Origin: Candidatus Hydrogenedentota bacterium
Lineage (GTDB): Bacteria > Hydrogenedentota > Hydrogenedentia > Hydrogenedentales > SLHB01
Assembly: GCA_029552745.1 (NCBI GenBank)
Contig: JAKPDK010000070.1
Location: 468,813 to 532,812 of the forward strand
DNA: 64,000 bases
Reading direction: 5' to 3'
A model generated the notes under the pieces. That model ran no database searches and was not told where the DNA came from. It saw nothing but the letters and a program-made list of their open reading frames with translations. Of the stretch, positions 54,838 through 64,000 are shown piece by piece (within the stretch, counting starts at the first letter, position 1; each line of letters begins with the position of its first letter). The translations under genes were made by a program, and so were the position numbers.

Positions 54838-55413
54838 TTAGTCAGAACTATTTAATTTTTTCAGCGCTTCGTAAAGTGGTTCTTTTTCATTATCAACTTG
54901 GTAACTCTTGTCAATATAAGAAATCCGTCCTTGCTTGTCGACCAAGAAAACACACCGTGTCGCATTGCCGGAACTGGATGTCGGCACGTTGTAAGCTTCG
55001 ATAATTTTATGTTCGGGGTCTCCCACGACCGGGAATGGGTAATTATAATGTTCTTTGAATTTGTCGCTGTCTTCTTGGTTATCTGCGCTGACAGCGATAA
55101 TCTGCAAGTTGAGCTTGCTCAGTTCTTCAAAATCGTCTCTATAGCCACAGAGCTGTTTCGTGCAACCCGGTGTGAATGCTTTCGGATAAAACGCGACCAG
55201 GACATTCTTTTTTCCTCGAAAGTCACTCAGTTTGCTCTTGATTGGTTTTCCCTCGGGATTTTTTCCTGAGACAAATTCAAAGTCAGGAGCGACCATGCCG
55301 ACGTCCAACTGTGGTTGGTCGTCATCTTTTTTGTCCGTATTTTGAACATTCGGAGCGCACAACAAGAAACTGAAAGCAAAACCCAACGCAATATGACTCA
55401 TTCCGTAACCCAT
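54838..55413 (-). CDS. Exported peroxiredoxin (BCP/PrxQ type)
   Basis: A 191-residue thiol peroxidase. The N-terminus (about residues 1-20, MSHIALGFAFSFLLCAP) is a signal peptide, so it acts in the periplasm or at the membrane, which is unusual for this class. The catalytic core has VAFYPKAFTPGCTKQLCGYRD, with peroxidatic Cys in TPGC and a second Cys five positions later, the BCP/PrxQ arrangement. AAGGA lies about 10 bases before the ATG. The aldo/keto reductase gene follows by 55 bases, so the two may share an oxidative-stress role. Confidence 0.9.
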   Translation of the reverse strand: MGYGMSHIALGFAFSFLLCAPNVQNTDKKDDDQPQLDVGMVAPDFEFVSGKNPEGKPIKSKLSDFRGKKNVLVAFYPKAFTPGCTKQLCGYRDDFEELSKLNLQIIAVSADNQEDSDKFKEHYNYPFPVVGDPEHKIIEAYNVPTSSSGNATRCVFLVDKQGRISYIDKSYQVDNEKEPLYEALKKLNSSD

Positions 55414-55578
55414 AGTTTGTCATCCTTTCTTCCATTAACAGTCTTAACTGTACCTTCTAGAAAACAAAGGAAGAAAAGGATTTATTCAGAAGAAAAACAA
55501 CCAAAAACAATCGTTCTTCCCTTATGATAGCCAATGCAAGCAAGTTTGCGTTTCAGCAATATCTTCTGTGTTTTGACC

Positions 55579-56682
55579 TCAACCGTGTTTTTGTTGGAAA
55601 TCTTTCATGAATGCGCAAAGCGTTTCAACGCCTTCCAGAGGCATCGCATTATATATGGATGCGCGACACCCTCCGACCGATCTGTGCCCTTTCAACTCTG
55701 TGAGTCCAACGCTTGTTGCCTCTCGAACGAACTCTTTTTCCAGATCTTCCGAGGGCAATCTCCAGGTCACGTTCATGTTGGAACGCCATTTGGGCTGCGC
55801 ATGGCCTTTGTAAAAGCCATTGCTTTCGTCGATGACCTTATATAGCAGTGAGGCCTTCTTCGTATTGTTTTCTGCTACTCTCTCGAGAGTTTTGAACGTG
55901 TCCAGTAACCAGTTTGTTACAAGCATGATCATGTAGATGGCGAATGTTGGCGGTGTGTTGTACAACGAATTCTCCTCCGCCATAAGTTTGTAATTGAGAA
56001 GAGAAGGCAAGGTTTCGGAAGATCGTTCCAACAAGTCTTCACGAATGATGACCAACGCCACACCGGAAGGCCCGATATTCTTTTGCGCCCCTGCATAGAT
56101 GATCCCATATCGTTCCACGGGAATGGGTCTTGATAGAATGTCAGAGGACGCGTCACAAACTAGCGGGATATCGCCAACGGACGGTTCTGCTGGGAACTGA
56201 ACGCCTTGAATAGTTTCATTTGAAGTGAAATGGACATACGCTGCATCTGGGCTGAGTTTCAACTCATCTCTGTCGGGTACGCGGACATAGTTCTCATTCT
56301 TGCCATCCCAAGCGATATTTACGGTACCTTCTTTTTTGGCTTCTTTTGCTGCTTTGCCACCCCACGATCCGGTTATAATATAGTCTGCGGGCTTACCTGA
56401 TCCCCTAAGAAGATTCATGGCGACCATGGAGAACTGGAGGGACGCACCACCTTGAAGAAATAGAATGCGATAGTTGTCAGGTACCCTCAACAATGTTTTC
56501 ACGTTCGCCTTCGCTTTTTCCAGTATTTCGGAAAATGTCTTTGAGCGATGGCTGATCTCCATTACGGATGCGCCTACGCCGGGTAGTGCGAGCAAGTCTT
56601 TCTGTGCCTGCTTTAATGCGGGAACTGGCAAGACAGCGGGCCCCGCAGAAAAATTGAAAACACGTTTTACATCTTGATCCAT
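55579..56682 (-). CDS. serC: Phosphoserine aminotransferase
   Basis: A 367-residue PLP enzyme interconverting 3-phosphohydroxypyruvate and phosphoserine in serine synthesis. Markers are the N-terminal FNFSAGPAVLPVPAL, LFLQGGASLQFSMVAMN near residue 75, PLVCDASSDILSRPI, PLP lysine in IYAGAQKNIGPSGVAL, LYNTPPTFAIYM, and a C-terminal GHRSVGGCRASIYNAM. Length is normal. It stands alone on the minus strand, with a 212-base divergent gap to the glycosyltransferase gene. Confidence 0.97.
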   Translation of the reverse strand: MDQDVKRVFNFSAGPAVLPVPALKQAQKDLLALPGVGASVMEISHRSKTFSEILEKAKANVKTLLRVPDNYRILFLQGGASLQFSMVAMNLLRGSGKPADYIITGSWGGKAAKEAKKEGTVNIAWDGKNENYVRVPDRDELKLSPDAAYVHFTSNETIQGVQFPAEPSVGDIPLVCDASSDILSRPIPVERYGIIYAGAQKNIGPSGVALVIIREDLLERSSETLPSLLNYKLMAEENSLYNTPPTFAIYMIMLVTNWLLDTFKTLERVAENNTKKASLLYKVIDESNGFYKGHAQPKWRSNMNVTWRLPSEDLEKEFVREATSVGLTELKGHRSVGGCRASIYNAMPLEGVETLCAFMKDFQQKHG

Positions 56683-56901
56683 TGTACATCTCCAGTTCGT
56701 TGAATTTGGTCTGCTAGCTGACCCAAGCTTGTGTCCGTAATGCTACCCGCTTTGTTCTGGTATTTTCAATTTTGAAATCTTGGTAGAGGTCATGCCATTT
56801 TCAAAAGGAAAAGTTGTCTCCAACTTACTCAGGCATATAGGATGTATCCACGTGACAATAGGGTAGACATCTGATGGTGATATTCAAAGGATGAGCGGGA
56901 C

Positions 56902-57690
56902 GTGGTCGGTGGCAAAAAGGTCATAGTTGTTATGCCGGCATACAATGCAGAGAGAACGCTGGAAAGAACTCACAAGGAGGTTCTCGAGCAGGAAGTCGTC
57001 GACGAGGTTATCGTCGTGGATGATGCGAGCTCGGATCGCACCACGCCGATTGCTGAGTCTTTACCTAAGACCTACGTATACCGTCACGCTTCGAACCGCG
57101 GATATGGTGCCAATCAAAAGACATGTTACCGACTGGCATTGGAGCGTGGTGCTGACATCGTGATAATGGTGCATCCTGACTACCAATATACTCCCAAACT
57201 AATCCCAGCTATGGCGGCGATGATTGCTTGTGGGCTCTATCATTGCGTACTTGGCTCGCGAATTCTGGGGGGCAATGCCGTGAAACAGGGCATGCCCTTA
57301 TGGCGTTATATTGCAAACCGTTTTCTAACACTGGTGGAAAACTGGTTTTTTAATGCGAAACTTTCTGAATATCACACGGGATATCGGGCCTTTTCCAGAG
57401 AACTCTTACAAAAACTACCTCTTGAAAAAAACTCCGACGATTTTGTTTTCGATAATCAAGTGTTGGCTGAGGTGTTGTGGTTGGGCTATACCGTGGCGGA
57501 AGTCAGCTGTCCAACGCGATACTTCCGAGAAGCCTCTTCTATCAATTTCCGCCGTAGTGTTCAGTATGGACTTGGCTGTTTAGCAACTGCGATTTTGTTC
57601 CGGCTTGCGCGAATGGGCATTGTCCGTAGCGAACTTTTCCCAAAAATTGAACGACCGGACCACCGGATCGGCGGCAGTCCGGTCGCCTGA
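56902..57690 (+). CDS. Family 2 glycosyltransferase
   Basis: A 262-residue GT-A fold glycosyltransferase of the dolichol-phosphate mannosyltransferase/polyprenyl-glycosyl type. VIVVMPAYNAERTLERT opens the nucleotide-binding half, VDDASSDRT carries the first DD, the metal-binding DPD-like site is HPDYQYTP, and FDNQVLAEVLWLGYTVAEV is typical of the acceptor half. A short hydrophobic C-terminal part (GCLATAILFRLARMGIV) may touch the membrane. The start is a GTG; GGATGAGC lies upstream. It is probably involved in envelope glycan or lipid-linked sugar synthesis; the substrate is unknown. Confidence 0.92.
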   Translation: MVGGKKVIVVMPAYNAERTLERTHKEVLEQEVVDEVIVVDDASSDRTTPIAESLPKTYVYRHASNRGYGANQKTCYRLALERGADIVIMVHPDYQYTPKLIPAMAAMIACGLYHCVLGSRILGGNAVKQGMPLWRYIANRFLTLVENWFFNAKLSEYHTGYRAFSRELLQKLPLEKNSDDFVFDNQVLAEVLWLGYTVAEVSCPTRYFREASSINFRRSVQYGLGCLATAILFRLARMGIVRSELFPKIERPDHRIGGSPVA

Positions 57691-57710
57691 ACAAGAAGTA
57701 GGCTTCTCAA

Positions 57711-59135
57711 TCACACATCAAAGTACAAGTGGAACTCGTAGGGATGGGGGCGCAGATTGACAGCAAGCACTTCCCGGTTTCTCTTGTAATCGATCCAGGT
57801 CTGCAGCACGTCGTCGGTGAAGACTCCGCCTTTTGTTAAGAAGTCATGGTCTTTTTCCAGACTTTCAAGAGCTTGTTCCAGACTCCCCGGCATTTGAGGA
57901 ATCAAAGCCTTTTCTTCTGGAGGGAGGTCATATAAGTCTTTATCCATCGGTTCGCCCGGGTCAATTCGGTTTTGAATGCCATCAATTCCAGCCATTAGCA
58001 TGGCGGAGAATGCCAGGTAAGGATTGCAGCTCGGGTCTGGCGGGCGAAACTCCACGCGTTTCGCTTTCGGGTTGGAAGAGTACATCGGTATGCGGCAACA
58101 AGCGCTCCGGTTTCGGCTGGAATAGGCTAAATTCACGGGTGCCTCGAATCCCGGTACCAATCTTTTATAAGAGTTGGTTGTTGGATTGGCAAAGGCGGCA
58201 AGCGCATGGGCATGTTTCAGTAAGCCTCCGATGTACCAAAGCGCTATTTGACTCAAACCTGCGTATCTGTCGCCGGCAAAAAGCGGCTTGCCGTCTTTCC
58301 AAAGGCTTTGATGGGTGTGCATGCCGGAACCATTGTCTCCAAAAAGGGGCTTGGGCATGAAAGTTACAGTTTTACCAGCCCGAACCGCGGTGTTTTTGAC
58401 AATATACTTATACATGCTCAACTTGTCCGCCATGACTGTGAGGGTATCAAAGCGTAGGTCAATTTCTGCCTGTCCGCCCGTAGCCACTTCATGATGGTGT
58501 GCCTCGACTTCCAGGCCGCATTTTAGCATGTAGTCCACCATGCGGCTACGTAGGTCCTGTTGTGAATCAGCTGGAGGTACAGGGAAATACCCTTCTTTGT
58601 AACGCAACTTATAGCCTAAGTTGGGGTTCTCACTTCTTCCGCTATTCCAGATGCCTTCCACACTGTCAATTTCGTAGAACGCCATGTTTGACTGATTGTC
58701 ATACTGGACGTTGTCAAAGATGAAAAACTCCGCTTCCGGTCCGAAGAATGCCGCATCTGCAATCCCGGTCGAAATCAGATAATTTTCTGCTTTTAGAGCG
58801 ATTGACCTAGGACAACGCGAATACTTTTCTTTTGTTATGGGGTCAAGAATGGTGCAATACAAAATCAATGTCGGGATCTCAGTGAATGGGTCGACCGTAG
58901 CCGTCACGGGGTCGGGTACGACAAGCATGTCGCTTTCGTGGATACTCTGCCATCCACGAATACTGGAACCGTCAAAACCCAGTCCATCTTGAAAAGTCTC
59001 TTCCTTGAGTTCGGACACGGGTATTGTGAAATGTTGCATCAATCCAGGGAAATCCATGAAACGGAGGTCAACGAACCGAATTTCCTCTTTCTTACACAAG
59101 GACAAAACATCTCGTGGCGTTAAATTCTTTTGCAT
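57711..59135 (-). CDS. glnA: Glutamine synthetase, type I
   Basis: A 474-residue GSI that forms glutamine from glutamate, ammonia and ATP. The N-terminal beta-grasp ([17 protein letters not shown]) is followed by the catalytic signature [11 protein letters not shown], then VGPEAEFF-like [10 protein letters not shown], the metal site in [26 protein letters not shown], and [20 protein letters not shown]. Near residue 402 the sequence [10 protein letters not shown] carries the adenylylation-type tyrosine, so the GSI-beta class with GlnE control is expected, although no glnE is in the window. It lies 63 bases downstream of glnB and is probably co-transcribed. Confidence 0.97.
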   Translation of the reverse strand: MQKNLTPRDVLSLCKKEEIRFVDLRFMDFPGLMQHFTIPVSELKEETFQDGLGFDGSSIRGWQSIHESDMLVVPDPVTATVDPFTEIPTLILYCTILDPITKEKYSRCPRSIALKAENYLISTGIADAAFFGPEAEFFIFDNVQYDNQSNMAFYEIDSVEGIWNSGRSENPNLGYKLRYKEGYFPVPPADSQQDLRSRMVDYMLKCGLEVEAHHHEVATGGQAEIDLRFDTLTVMADKLSMYKYIVKNTAVRAGKTVTFMPKPLFGDNGSGMHTHQSLWKDGKPLFAGDRYAGLSQIALWYIGGLLKHAHALAAFANPTTNSYKRLVPGFEAPVNLAYSSRNRSACCRIPMYSSNPKAKRVEFRPPDPSCNPYLAFSAMLMAGIDGIQNRIDPGEPMDKDLYDLPPEEKALIPQMPGSLEQALESLEKDHDFLTKGGVFTDDVLQTWIDYKRNREVLAVNLRPHPYEFHLYFDV

Positions 59136-59198
59136 ACTACGTTCCTCTCTTTAGTCTAATTACTTATTCGGAAATGCTTGCATGATGGGAAGCATATT

Positions 59199-59615
<417 letters not shown>

Positions 59616-59638
59616 CAATTTTACTGGTCTATTTTCAC

Positions 59639-59654
59639 AGCAGGATTTATACCA
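59639..59654 (-). promoter_or_regulatory. Sigma-54-like element upstream of glnB
   Basis: On the minus strand TGGTATAAATCCTGCT keeps the invariant GG and GC of a -24/-12 promoter with 10 bases between them, though the flanking bases match the consensus only in part. It is about 100 bases upstream of glnB and upstream of the sigma-70-type element, so two nitrogen-responsive start sites are possible. The rest of this 333-base gap (59541-59873) shows no other recognised feature. Confidence 0.3.
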
Positions 59655-59820
59655 TAGGGCTAAAACTTTCTCAGAACCGCCATTTCCCGTTTAATTTTCG
59701 GCTATATTAGACGTAAGAACCTTCGTCCCTGCCTTAAGATCATACAAATATGTAGCTTTTTGCGTCTTTCACATACCGGGATGTACGCTGATTTTAAAGT
59801 GATTTGCATATGAGAAAAAT

Positions 59821-59850
59821 AGGCCTCTTCGTAGATAACCGAAGAGGCCT
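59821..59850 (-). terminator. Rho-independent terminator after degP
   Basis: AGGCCTCTTCG and CGAAGAGGCCT pair perfectly over 11 bases around an 8-base loop. On the minus strand the stem is followed by ATTTTTCTC. It starts 23 bases beyond the degP stop codon and separates the glnD-degP unit from the glnB-glnA unit. Confidence 0.85.
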
Positions 59851-59873
59851 GATTTCCAAATCAAACCGGAATT

Positions 59874-61334
59874 TTACTGCTTTGGAATTCTAATCGGGAT
59901 GATAATAGGGGTCTTGTTAGGAGAGCGCAAGACCCGCAATAGAATCGCCTTGCCTGGTTCACTGTGTTCTCTAATAATTTTGGTGAACTCTTGAGGTGAA
60001 CTCACTGGCTGTTTTGCGACCTCAATGATCACATCATTTTCTATTATTCCGGCTTTCTCTGCCGGACTGTCGGGTTCCACGGAGCTGACAATAACTCCTT
60101 TTGTTCCCTGTTCAAGACCCAGCGCATCTATCATGTCGTTTGTCAGGGCTTGTACGCGCAATCCTAATGTACTTTCCCTGGTAGGTTCTTGAGCGCCGGT
60201 GGCTTGAGCGATCTGTTCATCAGAAAGTTCCTCGAGTTGGGCTTTCAGCTCTAGCGTCTTACCATTTCGCCAGACTTCGAGCGTAACGGTTTCGCCCGGG
60301 GGTACCTCGGCAACTTTGAATGTGAGGTCGCTTGCATTTTCGACAACCTGTCCATTGACTTTCTTGATCACGTCATAGACTTGTACTCCAGCCTTTGCAG
60401 CCGGTTTATCCGGAATGACGCTTACGACATAGGCCCCTTTTCGATCGGGGAGATTGTCCGCGTCAGCATAGTTTGCGGCGTCGTCGATCTGTACGCCGAG
60501 GAACCCGCGAACAACTTTACCTTTTGCGATCAGCTCTGGAACGACTTTTTTCGCGGTGTTAACTGGAATGGCAAAACCGATGGATTCTGCTCCCCAAACT
60601 ATTGCAATATTGATTCCGATAACTTCACCGTCAATGTTGCAGAGTGGACCGCCGCTATTCCCCAAATTAATCGCTGCGTCGGTTTGTATGAAATCCATAA
60701 ACCGCAGCACAGGGTCCGGAAGGCGTATGGCGTCATGTCTGCCCCTCCCCAACGCTGTGATATGTCCAAAAGAAAGAGAACCTTCAAGCCGTGCCGGATT
60801 TCCTGCTGCCATCGCAAACTGGCCTACTCGTAAAGTACTCGAGTCTCCCAGGGTGGCTACCGGTAAGTCAAAATCTGGCTCGATCTTGATAACCGCCAGG
60901 TCGGTTTGAGGATCTCGCCCTACGACGGTTGCATCGAAGGTTTTGCCGTTCCAAAGCTTGACGGTGATACTCTTTGCATCAGCGACCACGTGGTTGTTCG
61001 TGATAATGTGCCCCCGCTTATCGAAGATAAAGCCTGACCCAGAGGCCACGGCGCGGGGCATCCTCCTGACTTGGGGTCCCGGGCGGTCGGGGCGTTGAGG
61101 ACCTCGGAAAAACGGGAAGAACTCCTCAATCCCTGGAGGTAATGGCATTCCCTCAAGTTCAGATTGTGCTTCCCGTTCCACTTCAATATACACGACGGTG
61201 GGTCTCACTTTTTCGCCCAGTTCGATGAAGGCTCCTTCGATTTCCTTCAAAATGGGCGAAGTGGCGTATGTTGCGCCACAGAATAGGGCGAACATTGCCA
61301 GTGCTAGCATTTTAAGTAGACTCTTGTTTCTCAT
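59874..61334 (-). CDS. DegP/HtrA-type periplasmic serine protease
   Basis: A 486-residue DegP-like protease-chaperone. The start at ATG 61334 is set by AAGGAG at normal spacing; the frame is open to 61367. Residues 1-24 are a signal peptide (LLKMLALAMFALFCGATYA). The catalytic triad is readable: His in IITNNHVV, Asp in DPQTDLAVIKI and Ser in LGNSGGPLCN. Two PDZ domains follow (about 260-350 and 390-480), the DegP/DegQ arrangement. It degrades or refolds misfolded envelope proteins. It lies 47 bases downstream of glnD, an unusual partner, with a strong terminator after it. Confidence 0.94.
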   Translation of the reverse strand: MRNKSLLKMLALAMFALFCGATYATSPILKEIEGAFIELGEKVRPTVVYIEVEREAQSELEGMPLPPGIEEFFPFFRGPQRPDRPGPQVRRMPRAVASGSGFIFDKRGHIITNNHVVADAKSITVKLWNGKTFDATVVGRDPQTDLAVIKIEPDFDLPVATLGDSSTLRVGQFAMAAGNPARLEGSLSFGHITALGRGRHDAIRLPDPVLRFMDFIQTDAAINLGNSGGPLCNIDGEVIGINIAIVWGAESIGFAIPVNTAKKVVPELIAKGKVVRGFLGVQIDDAANYADADNLPDRKGAYVVSVIPDKPAAKAGVQVYDVIKKVNGQVVENASDLTFKVAEVPPGETVTLEVWRNGKTLELKAQLEELSDEQIAQATGAQEPTRESTLGLRVQALTNDMIDALGLEQGTKGVIVSSVEPDSPAEKAGIIENDVIIEVAKQPVSSPQEFTKIIREHSEPGKAILLRVLRSPNKTPIIIPIRIPKQ

Positions 61335-61381
61335 ACCTTTTTCTCCTTTCTCTTGGGAATTACCCATTTCGGTTCGTTTTT

Positions 61382-64000
61382 CTATTCTTCACCCTCTAAA
61401 TTCGTAGAGGGTGTCTCATCCTTGATCACGGATCTTGGGTGTATGGCAGCATGGATTCTGTCCCTGACTTCTTTTTGTTCTTCCGGCGAAATCAGTTTTT
61501 TGCCTCCGCGGTGAACGTAGAAAGAATCTCGGACGCGCCTGGCGTCTGTCATAATTCTTGCCGTTGTTATATTAAGGCCCGCCTTTGCGATGGCTCGAGT
61601 GATGTCGTACAGCAATCCGGTTCGGTCTCCGGTCTCCACATCAATCACAGTATCAGTTTTTGAGGAATCATTATCGAAAAGAATGCGTGTCGGCGTCTGG
61701 ATACGCGGTTGAAAAAGTGCAAACAGTCGCCCTTTCGCTTGTTCCACGTACGAGTTAACATCCGCTCCGTTTAGTAGGACATCCCGTAAAACTCGTTCAA
61801 GAGTCCTGACCTGGTTTCGTGTCAGGGGACGTTGCCCCCGTACGTCGCTGACATTGAAACAATCCACGATAAATCCATCTGGGCGTGTAAAAACTGCCGC
61901 GCTGTTCACATCGATCAGCTGAGAGCAGAAGGAGCCCGCTAATGCCGAGAACAATCCTTGTCGGTCTCGTGTACATATGACAACTATGCTTTGGGCATTT
62001 GTATGATCGTCTCGATGATGTACGGAAAGGCCCTTTGTCTTTGCTTCTTCTATCCAGAGTATATGTTCCGCAATTTGTGGAGCGGGTATAGATAAAAAGT
62101 ATCTCTGCCCTAATCCTCTAAGGTGGGGTTCAATCTCGCTATGAAGTGATTCCGGCAGGTATTCCCGGATCTGTATGGCTTTCTCGCTTTTCCAGAATTC
62201 TTCATCGACTGTTTCGGATCTCCCCATCAATCGTTTTACCGTTCTTAGGTATAATTGCAAAAGGAGGGTTCCTTTCCACTCATTCCAAACGTTTGGACCA
62301 ACCGCGTACAGATCAGCGAAGGACAACAGAAACAGTGCACGTAGTCTTTCCTCCGTTTTTACGGTCTTGACGAAGCTTTGAACAATATGTTCATCGTCTG
62401 TATCACGCCACTGACTCAGTGTATTCATGAGCATGTGGTTTTCCACCAGAAAAGTGACGCGGTTTTTGTCGTCTTCGGAAATTCCTATGCGGTCGCATAT
62501 TTCGCTGGCTATTCGAACACTTTCCGCAAGATGCACCTCGCCCTTCGCTTTTCCGAGATCGTGGAATAAGATCGCTAGCATGAGGATGTAAGGGTCTGGT
62601 AAATGTTCCAACGCCTCCTGAAGGCAACGTCCCACCGTTCCTTCGATAGACGGTATTTTTGCAATCGCTTCAAGCGCTTGTAAGGTGTGTTCATCCACGG
62701 GGTAGTGATGAAAATCTTCATATCGCAGGACCCCTTTGACCGCTTCAAATTCGGGCAAGTATTTCCCTAACAACCCACTTTCCGCAGCTTGTCGCAGGGC
62801 AGACCCCGTCTGTAGGGGTCTGTTACAAATCGCCAGGAAGAAGCGTTTCACCAATTCGTTCGTGCGGAATGTATCGTTTACCAAATGAAGGTTTTGAGTG
62901 ACTAGGCGTTCGGTGGCGCGACTCAGTTGCGCCTCTTTGCGAGCGCATTCCCAGTAGATCTCCATTAACCTCGTTGGAGAATGCGTAAACCAGTTTTTGT
63001 CGTGGAGTCCGGCGAAAATGAGATCACCTTCAATAACGATACCCCGTCGTGCATCCACCAGTTCGTTGACTCCGAGAGGTTCATATACCTGTACAGGCTG
63101 GTCACATATTTTTGCGGCAATTGTTAAGAAACGGCGCATTTGAACAGCGGCGGCATAATAATCTTGCATGAGAAGCAGGGTGTTGGATTGGTCCGGGCTC
63201 TGGTAATCAAGGTTTTGAGCAACAATTTGTTGATTCTTATAGGTCAGTGTGTCTTCTTGTCTGCCAAAATGAAAGTGTAAATCATTTCGAAGTTTCCAAA
63301 TGAAATCCAGCGACTCGGCAAACTCCAATTGTTCCTCCGAAGAAATGTGTCCTTGAGTCACTAAGTCGTCCAGGTTCTCAGCGTTAAACACCATCATCGT
63401 GAGCCAAATCGCGGTGTGAAAGTCTCGCAAGCCACCGGCATTCTCTTTTATGTTTGGTTCTGGGGAGAACAAGTCTTTATATTCTGACGGCAGTTCCTCA
63501 AAACGCTCTCTTATTTTTTGTTGAAGAAATTTCGCCGCGGTTTCTCCGTTCTGAAGTTCTTTCACTTTTAGCTTGAGTGCAGCAAACAAATCTGGATTCC
63601 CACATACCAAACGACTTTCCAACAAGCTTGTAAATGCTTTTATGTCTTTCAGAGCAACGTCGTGTGCTTCGGCTATCGTGCGGAGTGAGTGACCAATTTT
63701 GTACCCAATATCCCAAAGGAAATGAACGAGAAACTCGTTGAACTTTTTCAGAGTTGTGTCCAGCCCTCCATCGTAGACAACACAAATGTCAATGTCAGAA
63801 CAGGGGCTGAGTTCGCTTCTCCCGTAGCCTCCAAGCGCACAAATGCATAGACGTGACATAACATCTGGGTTAATACCTTCTTGCTCTAGCCCCAGATTGA
63901 CGGTTTTTTTCACCATAAAATCCGCTGTATTGGAAAGGAGTTTGACAATGTTGTACCCTGATTCGCCTTTAACGTGCCGTTGTCGGATTGATTCATATTG
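61382..64000 (-). CDS. glnD: Bifunctional [protein-PII] uridylyltransferase/uridylyl-removing enzyme (5' end cut by window edge)
   Basis: The frame opens before base 64000; an ATG at 63916 is internal, because the 28 codons upstream (including RQRHVKGESGYNIVKLLS) match GlnD. At least 872 residues are visible. The nucleotidyltransferase domain has GGYGRSELSPCSDIDICV, the HD domain has LFHDLGKAKGEVHLAES for uridylyl removal, and two C-terminal ACT domains (VVICTRDRQGLFSALAGSF and VETGDRTGLLYDITRAIAK) sense glutamine. It modifies Tyr51 of the P-II encoded at 59199-59540. degP follows after 47 bases. Confidence 0.96.
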   Translation of the reverse strand, partial: QYESIRQRHVKGESGYNIVKLLSNTADFMVKKTVNLGLEQEGINPDVMSRLCICALGGYGRSELSPCSDIDICVVYDGGLDTTLKKFNEFLVHFLWDIGYKIGHSLRTIAEAHDVALKDIKAFTSLLESRLVCGNPDLFAALKLKVKELQNGETAAKFLQQKIRERFEELPSEYKDLFSPEPNIKENAGGLRDFHTAIWLTMMVFNAENLDDLVTQGHISSEEQLEFAESLDFIWKLRNDLHFHFGRQEDTLTYKNQQIVAQNLDYQSPDQSNTLLLMQDYYAAAVQMRRFLTIAAKICDQPVQVYEPLGVNELVDARRGIVIEGDLIFAGLHDKNWFTHSPTRLMEIYWECARKEAQLSRATERLVTQNLHLVNDTFRTNELVKRFFLAICNRPLQTGSALRQAAESGLLGKYLPEFEAVKGVLRYEDFHHYPVDEHTLQALEAIAKIPSIEGTVGRCLQEALEHLPDPYILMLAILFHDLGKAKGEVHLAESVRIASEICDRIGISEDDKNRVTFLVENHMLMNTLSQWRDTDDEHIVQSFVKTVKTEERLRALFLLSFADLYAVGPNVWNEWKGTLLLQLYLRTVKRLMGRSETVDEEFWKSEKAIQIREYLPESLHSEIEPHLRGLGQRYFLSIPAPQIAEHILWIEEAKTKGLSVHHRDDHTNAQSIVVICTRDRQGLFSALAGSFCSQLIDVNSAAVFTRPDGFIVDCFNVSDVRGQRPLTRNQVRTLERVLRDVLLNGADVNSYVEQAKGRLFALFQPRIQTPTRILFDNDSSKTDTVIDVETGDRTGLLYDITRAIAKAGLNITTARIMTDARRVRDSFYVHRGGKKLISPEEQKEVRDRIHAAIHPRSVIKDETPSTNLEGEE

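Noticed and set aside
63916-63916. ATG as the glnD start
   Set aside because: The frame continues upstream to the window edge with residues typical of GlnD, so this ATG is internal.

Overview
This window is chromosomal DNA from a diderm (Gram-negative-type) bacterium of a poorly sampled lineage. The envelope genes support this: a DUF374 lysophospholipid-type acyltransferase, a 1011-residue AsmA/TamB-like protein, lipoproteins with lipoboxes, DegP, a bactofilin, a YkuD transpeptidase, and phosphatidylserine synthase and decarboxylase. GC content is moderate. Serine/threonine kinases, WD40 and HEAT repeats, a ThuA/Gfo-Idh-MocA pair and long dispersed palindromic repeats recall candidate phyla near the FCB/PVC groups (Hydrogenedentota- or Sumerlaeota-like). 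That placement is inference and needs marker-gene phylogeny. I see no phage, insertion sequence, integrase or CRISPR.

Layout. 1-4.4 kb (minus): a lipoprotein, an exported protein, a membrane zinc peptidase, a bactofilin and a MinD/FlhG-like ATPase. 4.6-9.0 kb (plus): lipA, a stand-alone lipoyl domain, hom, thrC and lipB. 9.0-12.8 kb (minus): a TPR protein, hflX (apparently frameshifted) and a TIM-barrel isomerase/epimerase. 13.06-13.18 kb (minus): a structured-RNA candidate ending in a terminator. 13.3-18.3 kb (plus): a HEAT-repeat protein and a giant kinase with two seven-bladed WD40 propellers. 18.3-20.8 kb (minus): an oxidoreductase, a ThuA-like protein and a PmtA-like methyltransferase. 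20.9-21.3 and 30.4-30.9 kb: two copies of a dispersed repeat. 21.5-22.6 kb (plus): an aminotransferase. 22.9-30.3 kb (minus): an acyltransferase, panE, a SPOR protein, an unknown protein, an AsmA-like protein, recA and tRNA-Gly(CCC).

31.1-44.0 kb (plus) is a long housekeeping run: rpmE, prfA, prmC, radC, psd, pssA, an ABC exporter with a TPR partner, yggS, pheS, pheT, a coiled-coil protein and zapA. About 840 noncoding bases follow. The remainder is mostly minus strand: leuA; HDOD, lipoprotein and GAF-GGDEF genes; an L,D-transpeptidase, kinase and MoxR set; an aldo/keto reductase, an exported peroxiredoxin and serC; and glnA, glnB, degP and glnD. Two plus-strand genes are set among them, a winged-helix-like protein and a glycosyltransferase.

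Working together: LipA and LipB make lipoyl groups and a 79-residue lipoyl carrier overlaps lipA. Hom and ThrC complete threonine synthesis. PrmC methylates the RF1 encoded just upstream. PssA and Psd make phosphatidylethanolamine, which the PmtA-like enzyme might methylate. GlnD, GlnB (Tyr51 present) and GlnA (adenylylation-type tyrosine present) form the classical nitrogen cascade, with tandem promoter-like elements upstream of glnB.

Most notable are the hflX frameshift with no canonical start, the minus-strand RNA at 13.1 kb, the repeat pair that keeps one reading frame aligned, the twin-propeller kinase and the lone lipoyl domain. Both window edges cut genes: the lipoprotein at base 1 lacks its C-terminus, and glnD runs off base 64000 without its N-terminus.
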